A stretch of 63,860 nt of DNA from JAZDLO01 sp043801935 (GTDB lineage Bacteria > Actinomycetota > Thermoleophilia > RBG-16-64-13), in the NCBI GenBank assembly GCA_043801935.1, contig JAZDLO010000235.1, positions 1 to 63,860 of the forward strand, read 5' to 3'. The notes beneath the pieces were generated by a model that saw only the letters and a program-made list of their open reading frames with translations, had not been told where the DNA came from and searched no databases. Positions 1 to 11,456 of this stretch are shown piece after piece (the stretch's first letter is position 1; each line of letters begins with the position of its first letter). The position numbers were made by a program, and so were the translations under genes.

Positions 1-341
1 CGCATCCGCGAGTGGCCGGGCAGATCAAGCGGCGCATTGCAGAGGCTGCCCCGGGAGCGGTGATAGTGTGCGAGGTGCCGCTGCTGTTCGAATCCCGTTG
101 CGAGGTGTTGTTCGATCTCATCGTCACAGTGGAAGCGGGTCGGGAGAACCGTCGGCGGCGATCGGTCCACCGCTTCGACTTATCGATGTTCTCGGAACTC
201 GAGGAGTTGCAAGCTTCGAGCGAACAGAGGGTGGCGGGCAGCGACCTGGCCTTCTTCAACGACGGTGAAGTCGAGCAACTGCGCGCGTTCGTACAGGGGG
301 CGCACGCGCGGGCGCTGGGAATGCTTCGGGGGGGCCGGTGA
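1..341 (+). CDS. coaE: Dephospho-CoA kinase, C-terminal part (cut by window start)
   Basis: The frame is already open at base 3 (HPRV...) and ends at TGA 339-341, so only the last ~113 residues are present. The start of this piece is the window edge, not a real start codon. The HPxV stretch, the EVPLLFE motif and a run ending in a SDLAFFNDGEVEQL-type segment are what CoaE shows in its C-terminal half. CoaE phosphorylates the 3' hydroxyl of dephospho-CoA, the last step of CoA synthesis. The P-loop lies outside the window. The stop overlaps the next gene start by 4 bp (GTGA), so the two are probably co-translated. Confidence 0.85.
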   Translation, partial: HPRVAGQIKRRIAEAAPGAVIVCEVPLLFESRCEVLFDLIVTVEAGRENRRRRSVHRFDLSMFSELEELQASSEQRVAGSDLAFFNDGEVEQLRAFVQGAHARALGMLRGGR

Positions 342-963
342 GACGGTCACGGCGTAGTCGTAATCGGCGGTTGATGCGCTTGGTGATACCGGTGGTGGCG
401 GTCGTGGTCGGGATAGCGATAGCTGTGGTGTGGATCGCGGCCACAGGAGCAGTGGTGCCCGGAGTGTCGGCGAAGTTCCATCCTATCCACTACCCCGAAG
501 GGATCGCCCGGGTAGCGGAGCGATATGATCTCGACCCATATATGGTCGCGGCCGTGGTGCAGACGGAGAGCGGCTATGATCCCAGGGCTCTGTCTCCGGT
601 CGGGGCGGTAGGTCTGATGCAGCTCATGCCCGACACGGCCACCTGGATAACCGGCTTGGAGAGCTGGAGGGGGCGGGATGAGCCTGTCCTGACCGACCCT
701 GAGGACAATCTGGAATTGGGCGCCTGCTACCTGGCCTTTCTGCTGAAGCGCTTCGGTGGCGACACCCGGCCGGCGTTGGCCGCATACAACGCCGGACAGG
801 GCACGGTCATCGTTTGGGTGGAGGCGGCTGGGGGTGGGGACTCCTTCAGCCTAGCCGATATCCGCTTCCCCGAGACGCGGAGTTTCGTCGAGCGGGTGGA
901 GCACTATTGGGAGCTCTACGGCCGTATCCATCCCCATGTGTTCGCCGATGTCGTGACGGAGAC

Positions 964-967
<4 letters not shown>
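338..967 (+). CDS. Membrane-anchored lytic transglycosylase (SLT domain)
   Basis: A 209-aa protein with a basic N-terminus (RRSRRSRNRR) and one hydrophobic segment at about residues 14-35, then a compact SLT (goose-lysozyme-like) domain. The catalytic Glu lies in QTESGYDP (about E77), followed by the family motifs GLMQLMP and AYNAG. It should cleave the MurNAc-GlcNAc bond of peptidoglycan outside the membrane while anchored by its N-terminus. The GTG start overlaps the coaE stop, and its own TGA overlaps the GTG of uvrB. This coaE-SLT-uvrB overlap chain suggests one operon. It resembles small Slt/MltE-like enzymes; the exact subfamily is not clear. Confidence 0.88.
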
Positions 968-3075
<2,108 letters not shown>

Positions 3076-3357
3076 GGTCGGCGGGAGAGCCCGTCAGCTT
3101 CACATCCTCGAGGTTCCTGGGAAGCTTGAGCAGCAGATGCTTAAGCGTTCATTTCTCCGGCCTGGGCGTGCTTTCTTCTGGGGCCTGCCGGCATTCTGTA
3201 CCGACGATCACACCGGGTGCCATTTGGCTCAGAGGGGACAGGCTGGAATAATGGACACAAAAGGACATCACCCGGGTAGGGACATAGTCAACGACCTCAG
3301 GCGAACGGCGGCCCGATGCCCCGTCGGCCCGCGCGCCGATAGACCAGAGGAAAGTGG

Positions 3358-5997
3358 ATGACACGCAAATACGATCCTGAGCTGATCGAAACGAGATGGC
3401 AGAAGGTCTGGGAAAAAGAAGAGACCTTCATCATCCCCAACCCGCCCAGCGGGTCCACTCCCACAAACGGGGGCGGAGGCAAGGGCCGGGACGCCACCTA
3501 TGTCCTGGAGATGTTCCCCTATCCATCGGGCAGCGCGCACATGGGGCATGTCAAGAACTACACCATGGGTGATGTCATCGCCCGCTACCGCCGCCACCTG
3601 GGACAGCGCGTGCTCCACCCGATGGGGTACGACGCTTTCGGCCTGAACTCCGAGAACATGGCCATCAGGACGGGCGAGCCCCCGGGACGCTTCACCGAGA
3701 GGGCCATCACCACCATCGACCGGCAGCTGCGCCGGCTGGGAGTGTCGATAGATTGGAGCCGGGAGATCGCCACCTGCCGGCCCGAGTACTACAAGTGGAC
3801 TCAATGGCTCTTCCTCCAGCTGTACAAGAAGGGTCTGGCTTACAAGAAGGAGGCTCCGGTCAACTGGTGCTCTTCCTGCCAGACGGTGCTGGCCAACGAG
3901 CAGGTGATCGAGGGAGCGTGCGAGCGCTGCGACAGCTTGGTGGAGGCCAAGAAACTCACGCAGTGGTTCTTCCGCATCACCGACTACGCCGAACGGCTAC
4001 TGCGGGACTTCGACAAACTGGAGTCTTGGCCGGAGCGGGTGCTGACGATGCAGCGCAACTGGATCGGCAAGTCGCAGGGGGCCGACGTGATCTTCACCAT
4101 CGCCCCGGTCGAGGCAGGTGAGCCCGAGCCGGGGTTCGCCGGCGGCGCCGGCGCGGCCGCGAGCGGCCCCTCGCCCGAGGCCGGCAAAGCGGAGGCCGAA
4201 ATAAGGGTGTTCACCACCAGACCCGATACCTTGTTCGGAGCGACCTTCTTCATCCTCGCGCCCGAGCACGCTCTGGTGGATGACTTGGTGCGTGGTCTGC
4301 CGCAAGAGCGGGAGGTCAAGCGGTATGTGGCCAAGGCTATGACTACCTCCACCATCGAGCGGGCCAGCATCGAAAAAGAAAAGACCGGCGTCTTCACCGG
4401 CCGCCACGCGATCAATCCCGTCACGGGTGGAAAGATCCCCGTGTACGTGGCCGACTACGTGCTCATGGACTATGGTACCGGCGCCATCATGGCGGTGCCG
4501 GGTCACGACGAGCGTGACTTCGCTTTCGCAAAGAAGTATGGGCTCGAGGTGATCGAGGTCATCTCCAGTCCGACGGAGCTCAAGGACGCACAGGGCGAGC
4601 TCCTGCAGGCCTACAGCGGTGACGGCCTGCTGGTGAACAGCGGTGCCTTCGACGGTCTGGCCAAGGCCGAAGGGATCGTCAAGATCACCGAGTGGCTCAA
4701 AGAGCAGCGTAAGGCCGATTTCGCCGTCAACTACAAGCTACGTGATTGGCTGGTGTCGCGCCAACGCTACTGGGGCGCTCCTATCCCTATCGTGTATTGC
4801 GATTCCTGCGGCGAGGTGCCGGTGCCCGAGGACCGGTTGCCGGTCCTGCTGCCGGATATCACGGACTACGCGCCGAAGGGTAGGTCGCCCCTGGCCGCGG
4901 CCGAGCACTGGGTGGGCACTGACTGCCCCGCCTGTGGCGGCCCGGCCAAGCGGGAGACGGACACCATGGACACGTTCGTCGATTCCTCCTGGTATTTCCT
5001 GCGCTACGCCTCGCCCTGGCGGGAGGACGTGGCCTTCGACCGGCAAGCGGTGGACTACTGGCTCCCGGTGGATCAGTACATCGGCGGGGTGGAACACGCC
5101 ATCTTGCACCTCATGTACTCGCGCTTCTTCACCAAGGTTCTCTACGACTTGGGCCTGGTCGGTTTCGAGGAGCCGTTCAAGAACTTGTTCACCCAGGGGA
5201 TGATCTACTACAAGGGCGCCAAGATGTCCAAGAGCAAGGGCAATGTGGTCGACCCCGACGACTACGTGGCCAAATACGGCGCCGACTCGTTGCGTTGCTA
5301 CATCCTTTTCATGGGCCCGGGGGAGAGCGACGGCGAGTGGAACGACCAGGGGATCGAAGGCATCTATCGCTTCCTGGGCCGCGTATGGCGGCAGGTCACG
5401 GAGGCAGTGGAGGAGGGCCTGTTGGGTGGCGGGCTCGTGGGCAAGCCTGCGAAGCAGCGGGTATGGTCGTTCGACGAGTCTGCCCTTTCCCCGGCGGAGC
5501 GCGCCCTGCTGGTGAAGACCAACCGGGTGGTTCAGAAGGCCACCGCGGATATCGGAGTGCGCTTTCACTTCAACACGGCGCTGGCCGCCATAATGGAGCT
5601 CAACAACGAGATCGCTGCCGCTCGGGCGGCGGGCTTGGTGGGTACCGAGAGCGGGAACCGGGTCCTGGGCTTCGCGCTCGAGACCATGGTGAGGCTGCTG
5701 GAGCCTTTCGCCCCTCACCTGGGCGCCGAACTATGGGAGATGATGGGTCATCGGGCTATGTGGGACGCGCCCTGGCCCCGGGCCGACCCGCGCTTTTTGG
5801 CCGGGGAGACGGTCGAGCTGGCCGTTCAGATCAACGGTAAGGTGCGCGAACGGGTCGAGGTGGCCACAGACGCGGCTGCGCCGGATGTCCTGGCTGCCGC
5901 CAAAGCTCTCCCGGGTCTGGCCAAGTACCTGGAGGGGAAGACGGTGGTCAAAGAGGTAGTGGTTCCGGGTCGCTTGGTGAACCTCGTGGTGAAGTAG
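3358..5997 (+). CDS. leuS: Leucine--tRNA ligase
   Basis: An 879-aa class I aminoacyl-tRNA synthetase that charges tRNA-Leu in the cytoplasm. The HIGH-type motif is seen in YPSGSAHMGH and the KMSKS motif in KMSKSKGNVVDP. The CP1 editing domain carries TTRPDTLFGAT; a C-terminal anticodon-binding region follows. The ATG start has a good ribosome binding site (AGAGGAAAG). An Ala/Gly/Pro-rich insert of about 25 residues sits just before the editing motif (near residue 260), likely a lineage-specific loop. I looked for a T-box leader in the preceding 280 bp and found no TGGNACCGCG-type antiterminator. The gene ends at a hairpin shared with the convergent acs. Confidence 0.97.
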   Translation: MTRKYDPELIETRWQKVWEKEETFIIPNPPSGSTPTNGGGGKGRDATYVLEMFPYPSGSAHMGHVKNYTMGDVIARYRRHLGQRVLHPMGYDAFGLNSENMAIRTGEPPGRFTERAITTIDRQLRRLGVSIDWSREIATCRPEYYKWTQWLFLQLYKKGLAYKKEAPVNWCSSCQTVLANEQVIEGACERCDSLVEAKKLTQWFFRITDYAERLLRDFDKLESWPERVLTMQRNWIGKSQGADVIFTIAPVEAGEPEPGFAGGAGAAASGPSPEAGKAEAEIRVFTTRPDTLFGATFFILAPEHALVDDLVRGLPQEREVKRYVAKAMTTSTIERASIEKEKTGVFTGRHAINPVTGGKIPVYVADYVLMDYGTGAIMAVPGHDERDFAFAKKYGLEVIEVISSPTELKDAQGELLQAYSGDGLLVNSGAFDGLAKAEGIVKITEWLKEQRKADFAVNYKLRDWLVSRQRYWGAPIPIVYCDSCGEVPVPEDRLPVLLPDITDYAPKGRSPLAAAEHWVGTDCPACGGPAKRETDTMDTFVDSSWYFLRYASPWREDVAFDRQAVDYWLPVDQYIGGVEHAILHLMYSRFFTKVLYDLGLVGFEEPFKNLFTQGMIYYKGAKMSKSKGNVVDPDDYVAKYGADSLRCYILFMGPGESDGEWNDQGIEGIYRFLGRVWRQVTEAVEEGLLGGGLVGKPAKQRVWSFDESALSPAERALLVKTNRVVQKATADIGVRFHFNTALAAIMELNNEIAAARAAGLVGTESGNRVLGFALETMVRLLEPFAPHLGAELWEMMGHRAMWDAPWPRADPRFLAGETVELAVQINGKVRERVEVATDAAAPDVLAAAKALPGLAKYLEGKTVVKEVVVPGRLVNLVVK

Positions 5998-6015
5998 AGG
6001 GTGCGGCAATCCCAG

Positions 6016-6041
6016 AAGGGGCGGCCTTGCGGCCGCCCCTT
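6016..6041. terminator. Bidirectional hairpin between leuS and acs
   Basis: A perfect 11-bp inverted repeat (AAGGGGCGGCC / GGCCGCCCCTT) with a TTGC loop, 18 bp after the leuS stop and 23 bp before the acs stop on the other strand. The A/T ends of the stem make it usable from both sides, fitting two converging genes. Confidence 0.85.
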
Positions 6042-6064
6042 CGCGTGTCTCGATGTCGCAACTT

Positions 6065-8029
6065 CTACTGTTGCCGGTTGGCCACCAGGTTGTCCACCAC
6101 GTGGGGATCGGCCAACGTGGAGGTGTCGCCCAGGTCGCCGATCTCGTTGGCCGCGATCTTCTTGAGGATGCGGCGCATGATCTTACCGCTACGCGTCTTG
6201 GGTAGGCCGGGCGCCCACTGGATGGCATCCGGGGTGGCGATAGGACCGATCTCGGTGCGGACGTGCTTGACCAGTTCTTTCTTGAGCTCGTCCGTGGGTT
6301 CAACGCCGGCGTTGAGAGTCACGTACGCGTAGATGCCCTGACCCTTAATGGGGTGAGGCATGCCTACGACGGCGGCTTCGGCCACGGAGTCGTGGCTCAC
6401 CAGAGCCGACTCGACCTCGGCGGTGCCCATTCTGTGGCCCGAGACGTTGATAACGTCGTCTACCCGTCCGGTGATCCAATGGTAGCCGTCTTCGTCGCGG
6501 CGGCAGCCGTCACCGGTGAAGTACATGCCCGGGTACTGGACGAAGTAGGTCTCGTGGAAGCGTTTCGGATCGCCGTACACTCCCCGCATCATGCCCGGCC
6601 ACGGCCGCTTGATGCACAGGTTGCCCACGCCGGGGCCGGTGATCTGGTTGCCGTCCTCGTCGACGATGCACGGCTCCACCCCGAAGAAGGGGAGAGTGGC
6701 CGAACCCGGTTTGATCTTCATCGCTCCGGGCAGCGGGGTGATGAGGATGCCGCCGGTCTCGGTCTGCCACCAAGTGTCGACGATGGGGCAGCGCCCGCCC
6801 CCGATGACGTCGTGGTACCACAGCCACACTTCGGGGTTGATGGGCTCGCCCACCGTCCCCAGCACCCGGAGCGAGGAGAGGTCGTGTTTCTTGACCCAAT
6901 CGTCGCCCTCGCGGGCGATGGCGCGCAGGGCGGTAGGGGCGGTATAGAAGACATTGACCTTGTACTTCTCGACCACCGACCAGAACCGGTCGGGGCTGGG
7001 GTAGCTGGGGACACCCTCGAACAGGATGCCCGTAGCCCCGTTGGCCAACGGGCCGTACACGATATAGGTATGGCCCGTCACCCAGCCGATGTCGGCCGTG
7101 CACCAGTAGACGTGCTCGGGACGGTAGTCGAAGATCAACTCATGGGTCATGCTGGCGAAGAGGAGGTAGCCCCCGGTGGTATGCATGACGCCTTTGGGCT
7201 TGCCCGTGGAACCGGACGTATAAAGGATGAAGAGCGGATCTTCGGCATCCACCTCTTCGCAGGGGCAATCGGTGGTGATATCGGAAGCGGCCAGCTCCTC
7301 GTGATACCAACTGTCGCGGCCGTCGACCCAGTTGATGCTCTCGGCGCCCGTGTGCTTGACGACGATACACGACTTGACGGCCGGGCTCTCGAGGAGGGCC
7401 GCGTCGGCCGCGGATTTGAGCGGTATCTGCTTGCCACCACGCAGGCCGGTGTCGGCAGTGATCATCAGGGTCGCGCCGGCGTCCACCGCGCGGTCGCGGA
7501 GCGAGTCGGAGGAGAAACCGCCGAACACCACGCAATGGATGGCGCCGATGCGCGCGCACGCCAGCATCGCCACGGGCAGCTCGGGGATCATGGGTAGATA
7601 GATGACGACCCGGTCACCCTTCTTGATGCCCTTCTTCTTGAGGACGTTGGCGAACTTGGTGACCTCCTCCCACAGCTGCCGATAGGTGATGGTGCGGGTC
7701 GAATCCGGGGAATCGCCCTCGAAGTAGTAGGCGACCTTGTCGGCCACCGGCGTATCCAGATAGCGGTCGAGACAGTTGTAGGCGACGTTGAGCTTCCCGC
7801 CCTCGAACCAGCGGATCTTGGCATCCGCGAAGCTGTGGTTCTGAACATAGTCCCATTTCTTGAACCAGTGCAGCCTCTTTTCGGCTTCCTCGGCCCAGAA
7901 GGAGTCGGAGTCGTCGAGAGAGCGCCTATACATCGCCTCGTATTGCTCCATGCTCGAGATCCATGCCGTTTTCCGGAACTCGGCGGGTACCTCGAAGATC
8001 TTCTCGTCCAGGGATTCGTTCGCCACCAT
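6065..8029 (-). CDS. acs: Acetyl-CoA synthetase (AMP-forming)
   Basis: A 654-aa enzyme that activates acetate with ATP and CoA through acetyl-AMP. Seen: the P-loop YTSGSTGKPKGV, the adenylation motif ETGGILITPLPGA, and near the C-terminus SGKIMRR with the lysine that is acetylated to switch Acs off in other bacteria. A histone-deacetylase-family gene at 56964 could reverse such acetylation (inference). Start choice is unclear: GGAGG lies only 2 nt before ATG 8029 but 5 nt before the next codon, GTG 8026, so translation may begin one codon later. A 7-bp GC hairpin lies in the presumed leader (8069-8091). Confidence 0.96.
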   Translation of the reverse strand: MVANESLDEKIFEVPAEFRKTAWISSMEQYEAMYRRSLDDSDSFWAEEAEKRLHWFKKWDYVQNHSFADAKIRWFEGGKLNVAYNCLDRYLDTPVADKVAYYFEGDSPDSTRTITYRQLWEEVTKFANVLKKKGIKKGDRVVIYLPMIPELPVAMLACARIGAIHCVVFGGFSSDSLRDRAVDAGATLMITADTGLRGGKQIPLKSAADAALLESPAVKSCIVVKHTGAESINWVDGRDSWYHEELAASDITTDCPCEEVDAEDPLFILYTSGSTGKPKGVMHTTGGYLLFASMTHELIFDYRPEHVYWCTADIGWVTGHTYIVYGPLANGATGILFEGVPSYPSPDRFWSVVEKYKVNVFYTAPTALRAIAREGDDWVKKHDLSSLRVLGTVGEPINPEVWLWYHDVIGGGRCPIVDTWWQTETGGILITPLPGAMKIKPGSATLPFFGVEPCIVDEDGNQITGPGVGNLCIKRPWPGMMRGVYGDPKRFHETYFVQYPGMYFTGDGCRRDEDGYHWITGRVDDVINVSGHRMGTAEVESALVSHDSVAEAAVVGMPHPIKGQGIYAYVTLNAGVEPTDELKKELVKHVRTEIGPIATPDAIQWAPGLPKTRSGKIMRRILKKIAANEIGDLGDTSTLADPHVVDNLVANRQQ

Positions 8030-8068
8030 TTCCTCCGCTTTTACCGTTTGAAGACGACAGCATTGCTT

Positions 8069-8091
8069 CCCCCGACGCCGCGACTCGGGGG
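8069..8091. promoter_or_regulatory. Hairpin in the acs upstream region
   Basis: An inverted repeat CCCCCGA / TCGGGGG with a 9-nt loop, 40 bp upstream of acs on the minus strand and 135 bp before the RNase gene on the plus strand. It lies in the divergent control region; whether it acts in RNA or binds a protein is unknown. Confidence 0.35.
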
Positions 8092-8225
8092 TTCAACGCG
8101 TGTGAAACATTGAACATAGAATAACACAGCGGTCCCTGGGCGCAGCCCGACTCAGTGTGAGAAAGTAGGGGCGACGGGCCTAGAAATGGCCCACCTTCTG
8201 CAGTCGGACGGCTCGAGGAGGACAG

Positions 8226-9629
8226 ATGTTCCTACAGGTCTGCGGAGCAGCACGCGAGGTCACAGGCTCGTGCTATGTGGTCGAGGTCGGCGCCAGCCGC
8301 TTTCTGGTTGACTGCGGAATGCACCAGGGAGGCGACAAGGAGGAAGCTCTCAACTTCGCTCCCTTTGTGTTCGATCCCCTGGAGTTGGATTTCATGGTGC
8401 TCACGCATGCTCATATCGACCACTCCGGAAGGATCCCGCGCTTGGTGAAGGAGGGCTTCCAGAAGCCCATCTATGCCACCGCGCCCACGAGCGACCTGGC
8501 CGAGATCATGTTGCTCGACTCCGCGTACATCCAGGAAACTGAGGCGGATTGGCGCACCCGCAAGGCCCGCCGGGCCGGGCGGCGAGTGGTCGAGCCGCTG
8601 TATACGCAGGACGATGCTCGCAAAGCGATCGGGCTGCTGGAACCCGTCGGATACAGGGTGCCCAAAGAGCTGGCTCCTGGTGTGACCGCAGTGTTTCACG
8701 ACGCCGGGCATATTCTGGGGTCGGCTTTCTTGGAACTCCGGCTACAGGAGCAGGGGGAGAAGGTCAAGGTGCTCTTCAGTGGTGACGTGGGCCAGCCCGA
8801 CCAACCGATCGTGCGCGATCCGGAGATCATCGAGCAGACCGACTACCTGACCATGGAGTCCACCTACGGTGACCGCCAGCACATTCGCAACGGACAACCG
8901 GTGGACGAGTTGGCGGCCATCCTCGAAGATGCTCAGCGTTCTGGGGGAAATGTGATCATTCCCGCCTTCGCCGTGGGCCGCACGCAGGAACTGCTCTACT
9001 TCCTGCGCGAGATCTTCGACAAGCGTCAACTGAACATGGAAGTCTATGTAGATAGCCCGTTGGCCTCCAGGGCCACCGAGGTCTTCCGCCGCCACAGGGA
9101 GGCATTCGACGACGAGGCCTGGAAGCTGGTGGGCGAGCCGGGCGGCATCTTCGACTTTCCTCGGCTTCACTACACTGCCAGTGCGGACGAGTCCCGAGCG
9201 CTGAACGGAAAGAAGGGGATCGTGATCATCTCGGCGAGCGGCATGGCGGATGCCGGCCGGGTCCGTCACCACCTGAAGCACAACTTGTGGCGTCCCGAAG
9301 CCCACGTGGTGATCGTCGGCTTCCAGGCTCAAAACACCCTGGGCCGTCGCCTACTTGACGGCGAGAAGCGGGTGCGGATCTTCGGAGAAGAGATCGCGGT
9401 CAAGGCTCACATCGACGAGATCACCGGACTTTCGGCGCATGCCGACCAAGGACAGCTTCTCGCCTGGGCCTCTCACTTCGTGCCGCCACGGCTCACAATC
9501 CTCACCCACGGCGAATTGAACGCCGCCATGACCTTGGAGAAGCTTCTCGAGGATAAGTTGCGCTTCCGCGTCGTGGTGGCGGAGAAGAACGAGACCTTCG
9601 ACTTGGAGGAGGCCCCCGGTGACCTCTGA
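8226..9629 (+). CDS. Metallo-beta-lactamase-fold RNA-processing exonuclease (beta-CASP/RMMBL)
   Basis: A 467-aa member of the CPSF73/YSH1-like family of zinc ribonucleases. The MBL zinc motif HAHIDH is at about residues 61-66; further metal ligands lie in AGHILGSAF and FSGDVG. The beta-CASP part (ESTYGDRQH, PAFAVGRTQELL, VYVDSPLA) and the RMMBL end (SASGM..GR, GFQAQNTLGRR, LSAHADQ) follow in the usual order. Such proteins cut or trim RNA, but bacterial members of this exact type are poorly characterised. The ATG has a strong GAGGAGG site. The gene ends 11 bp inside the next one, so the two products are probably made together. Confidence 0.9.
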   Translation: MFLQVCGAAREVTGSCYVVEVGASRFLVDCGMHQGGDKEEALNFAPFVFDPLELDFMVLTHAHIDHSGRIPRLVKEGFQKPIYATAPTSDLAEIMLLDSAYIQETEADWRTRKARRAGRRVVEPLYTQDDARKAIGLLEPVGYRVPKELAPGVTAVFHDAGHILGSAFLELRLQEQGEKVKVLFSGDVGQPDQPIVRDPEIIEQTDYLTMESTYGDRQHIRNGQPVDELAAILEDAQRSGGNVIIPAFAVGRTQELLYFLREIFDKRQLNMEVYVDSPLASRATEVFRRHREAFDDEAWKLVGEPGGIFDFPRLHYTASADESRALNGKKGIVIISASGMADAGRVRHHLKHNLWRPEAHVVIVGFQAQNTLGRRLLDGEKRVRIFGEEIAVKAHIDEITGLSAHADQGQLLAWASHFVPPRLTILTHGELNAAMTLEKLLEDKLRFRVVVAEKNETFDLEEAPGDL

Positions 9630-10371
9630 CCCCGTGTGCGACGCTACGCTGTCGGAACGCGAAGCGGTCGCAGCTTCCTTCTACAACGGGCGCATCTATC
9701 TTTTTTGCTCGGAGGAGCACCGCCATCTCTTCGATGCCGATCCTGAGCGGTATGCCAAGAACGTCAAGGCTATGGCTCTCAAGGTGGGCGTCATGGGAGC
9801 GGCCTCAGGGAACTTTACGCCCGAGGTGCGCGCGGCCTCGCTCGAGTTGGGGCGAGTCGTGGCGGCGCGCGGGATGGTCCTGATCAGTGGGGCGGCGCCG
9901 GGCTTGCCTCTTGAGAGCGCTCGTGGGGCACAGACTGCCGGGGGCCTATCGATCGGGATATCTCCGGCTCTGAGTCTCGATGAGCACCTCCACGTCTACC
10001 ACTCGCCGGTGGAGGGGTTCGACGTGCTGATCTATACGGGCAGCGGCCTGATGGGCCGGGAGATCGTCAATATCCGCTCCAGCGACATAGTCATCATAGT
10101 GAACGGGCACTCCGGGACCCTGGGCGAGTTTGCCATAGCCTACGACGAGGGTAAGTTGATCGGGGTGCTCCAGGGCAGTGGAGGCATCGCCGACATCGTC
10201 CCGGATCTGGTCGAAACCATCGACAAGGAGACTGGTGCGTCGATCATCTACGACCCCGACCCCGAGCGCTTGATCGATCGAGTCGTGGATCACTACGTGA
10301 ACGTCCACTACCAGCGCCCGTCGGTGTTCATGCGTGAGGGGCGGGAGGGCGGCACGCGGGTGGTCGGTTGA
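9619..10371 (+). CDS. YHS domain fused to a SLOG/LOG-like Rossmann protein (TIGR00725-like)
   Basis: A 250-aa protein made of two parts. Residues ~1-45 look like a YHS metal-associated domain (DPVC..., an FYNGRIYLFC stretch with two Cys, and DPERY). Residues ~54-235 form a SLOG Rossmann domain of the kind annotated as TIGR00725 or lysine-decarboxylase-like: KVGVMGAASG at the first strand, an SGAAPGLPLESARGA loop, and NGHSGTLGEFAIAYDEGK where classical LOG proteins have PGGxGTxxE. SLOG proteins bind or hydrolyse nucleotides; the substrate here is unknown. GTG 9619 is chosen for its GGAGGAGG site; it overlaps the RNase gene by 11 bp. The altered PGGxGT loop argues against standard LOG phosphoribohydrolase activity. 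Confidence 0.75.
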   Translation: MTSDPVCDATLSEREAVAASFYNGRIYLFCSEEHRHLFDADPERYAKNVKAMALKVGVMGAASGNFTPEVRAASLELGRVVAARGMVLISGAAPGLPLESARGAQTAGGLSIGISPALSLDEHLHVYHSPVEGFDVLIYTGSGLMGREIVNIRSSDIVIIVNGHSGTLGEFAIAYDEGKLIGVLQGSGGIADIVPDLVETIDKETGASIIYDPDPERLIDRVVDHYVNVHYQRPSVFMREGREGGTRVVG

Positions 10372-10409
10372 GACCCGCGCCGGCATAGCGCCAACGCGGG
10401 GAGGACCTC

Positions 10410-11408
10410 ATGCGGGCGATGCTTCTTGAATCAGCCGGGCGGCCATTGCGGGTGGCGCGGGTGCGGGCACCCGCGCCCGGGCCGGGACAACTGCGGGTCA
10501 AGGTTCACGGGTGCGGCATCTGCCGGACCGACCTGCACGTGCTGGACGGCGAACTGCGGCATCCCAAACTGCCGCTCATCCCCGGTCATCAGATCGTGGG
10601 CACGGTCGACGCCCTGGGCGAAGGCGTGACCGCCCCCGCCGCGGGGGAACGGGTGGGCATACCCTGGCTGGGCTGGACCTGCGGCCGCTGTCGCTACTGC
10701 CTGAGCGGCCGGGAGAACCTATGCGACCAAGCGAAGTTCACAGGCTACGACGTCGACGGCGGCTTCGCCGAGCACGCCGTGGCCGATCATCGCTTCGCTT
10801 TCCCCCTACCGTCCGGTTACCCCTCGGCTCAGGCTGCGCCTCTGCTCTGCGCCGGTCTCATCGGTTATCGTGCGCTGGGGATGACCGGCGATGCCGAGCG
10901 CCTCGGCATCTATGGCTACGGGGCGGCGGCGCACATCATAACCCAAGTCGCTCGACACCAGGCTCGCAGGGTGTTCGCTTTCACCCGTCCCGGCGATGCC
11001 TCCTCCCAGGAGTTCGCCCGGGAGATGGGAGCCGAGTGGGCGGGCGATACAGCCCAGGCTGCCCCCGAGGAACTCGACGCCGCCATCATCTTCGCGCCCG
11101 CCGGGGAATTGGTGCCGGTAGCTCTGCGGGCGGTGGCCAAGGGTGGGGTCGTGGTGTGCGCGGGTATCTACATGACCGACATCCCCTCGTTCGCGTACGA
11201 GATCCTGTGGGGAGAGCGGATGGTCCGGTCGGTGGCCAATCTGACCCGGCTGGACGGGAAGGAATTCCTGGCCCTTGCTCCTGAGGTCCCGGTGCGCACC
11301 GAGGTGGAGCTGTTTCCGCTCGAGGAAGCGAACGAGGCTCTCGAGCGCTTGCGCCGGGGAGCGATACGAGGGGCGGCCGTACTCGTGGTGGACGCCGAAG
11401 CTGAATGA
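10410..11408 (+). CDS. Zinc-dependent alcohol dehydrogenase family protein (TIGR02822-like)
   Basis: A 332-aa medium-chain dehydrogenase. The catalytic zinc region is GCGICRTDLH followed by GHQIVG; the structural zinc site is the four-Cys run CGRCRYCLSGRENLC. The cofactor fold shows an unusual GIYGYGAAAH where GxGxxG is normal, a feature I associate with the TIGR02822 branch. The substrate is not known. The start has a GGGGAGG site. It lies 38 bp after the YHS-SLOG gene and 48 bp before the E1alpha gene, so it may belong to the dehydrogenase operon that follows. Confidence 0.85.
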   Translation: MRAMLLESAGRPLRVARVRAPAPGPGQLRVKVHGCGICRTDLHVLDGELRHPKLPLIPGHQIVGTVDALGEGVTAPAAGERVGIPWLGWTCGRCRYCLSGRENLCDQAKFTGYDVDGGFAEHAVADHRFAFPLPSGYPSAQAAPLLCAGLIGYRALGMTGDAERLGIYGYGAAAHIITQVARHQARRVFAFTRPGDASSQEFAREMGAEWAGDTAQAAPEELDAAIIFAPAGELVPVALRAVAKGGVVVCAGIYMTDIPSFAYEILWGERMVRSVANLTRLDGKEFLALAPEVPVRTEVELFPLEEANEALERLRRGAIRGAAVLVVDAEAE

Positions 11409-11416
11409 GAGTGTGT

Positions 11417-11438
11417 GCGCGGGCGTACCGGCCCGCGC
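11417..11438. promoter_or_regulatory. GC hairpin before the E1alpha gene
   Basis: Inverted repeat GCGCGGGC / GCCCGCGC with a GTACCG loop, just after the dehydrogenase stop and just before the E1alpha ribosome binding site. It could be a processing or attenuation hairpin inside the operon; there is no T-run, so it is not a standard terminator. Confidence 0.4.
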
Positions 11439-11456
11439 GACGAAAGGGGTGAGAAC

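Noticed and set aside
85..98. tRNA T-arm-like GTTCGAATCC
   Set aside because: It lies inside coaE in frame, and no acceptor, D or anticodon arm can be built around it.
3076..3357. T-box leader for leuS
   Set aside because: No specifier loop and no TGGNACCGCG-type antiterminator could be found.
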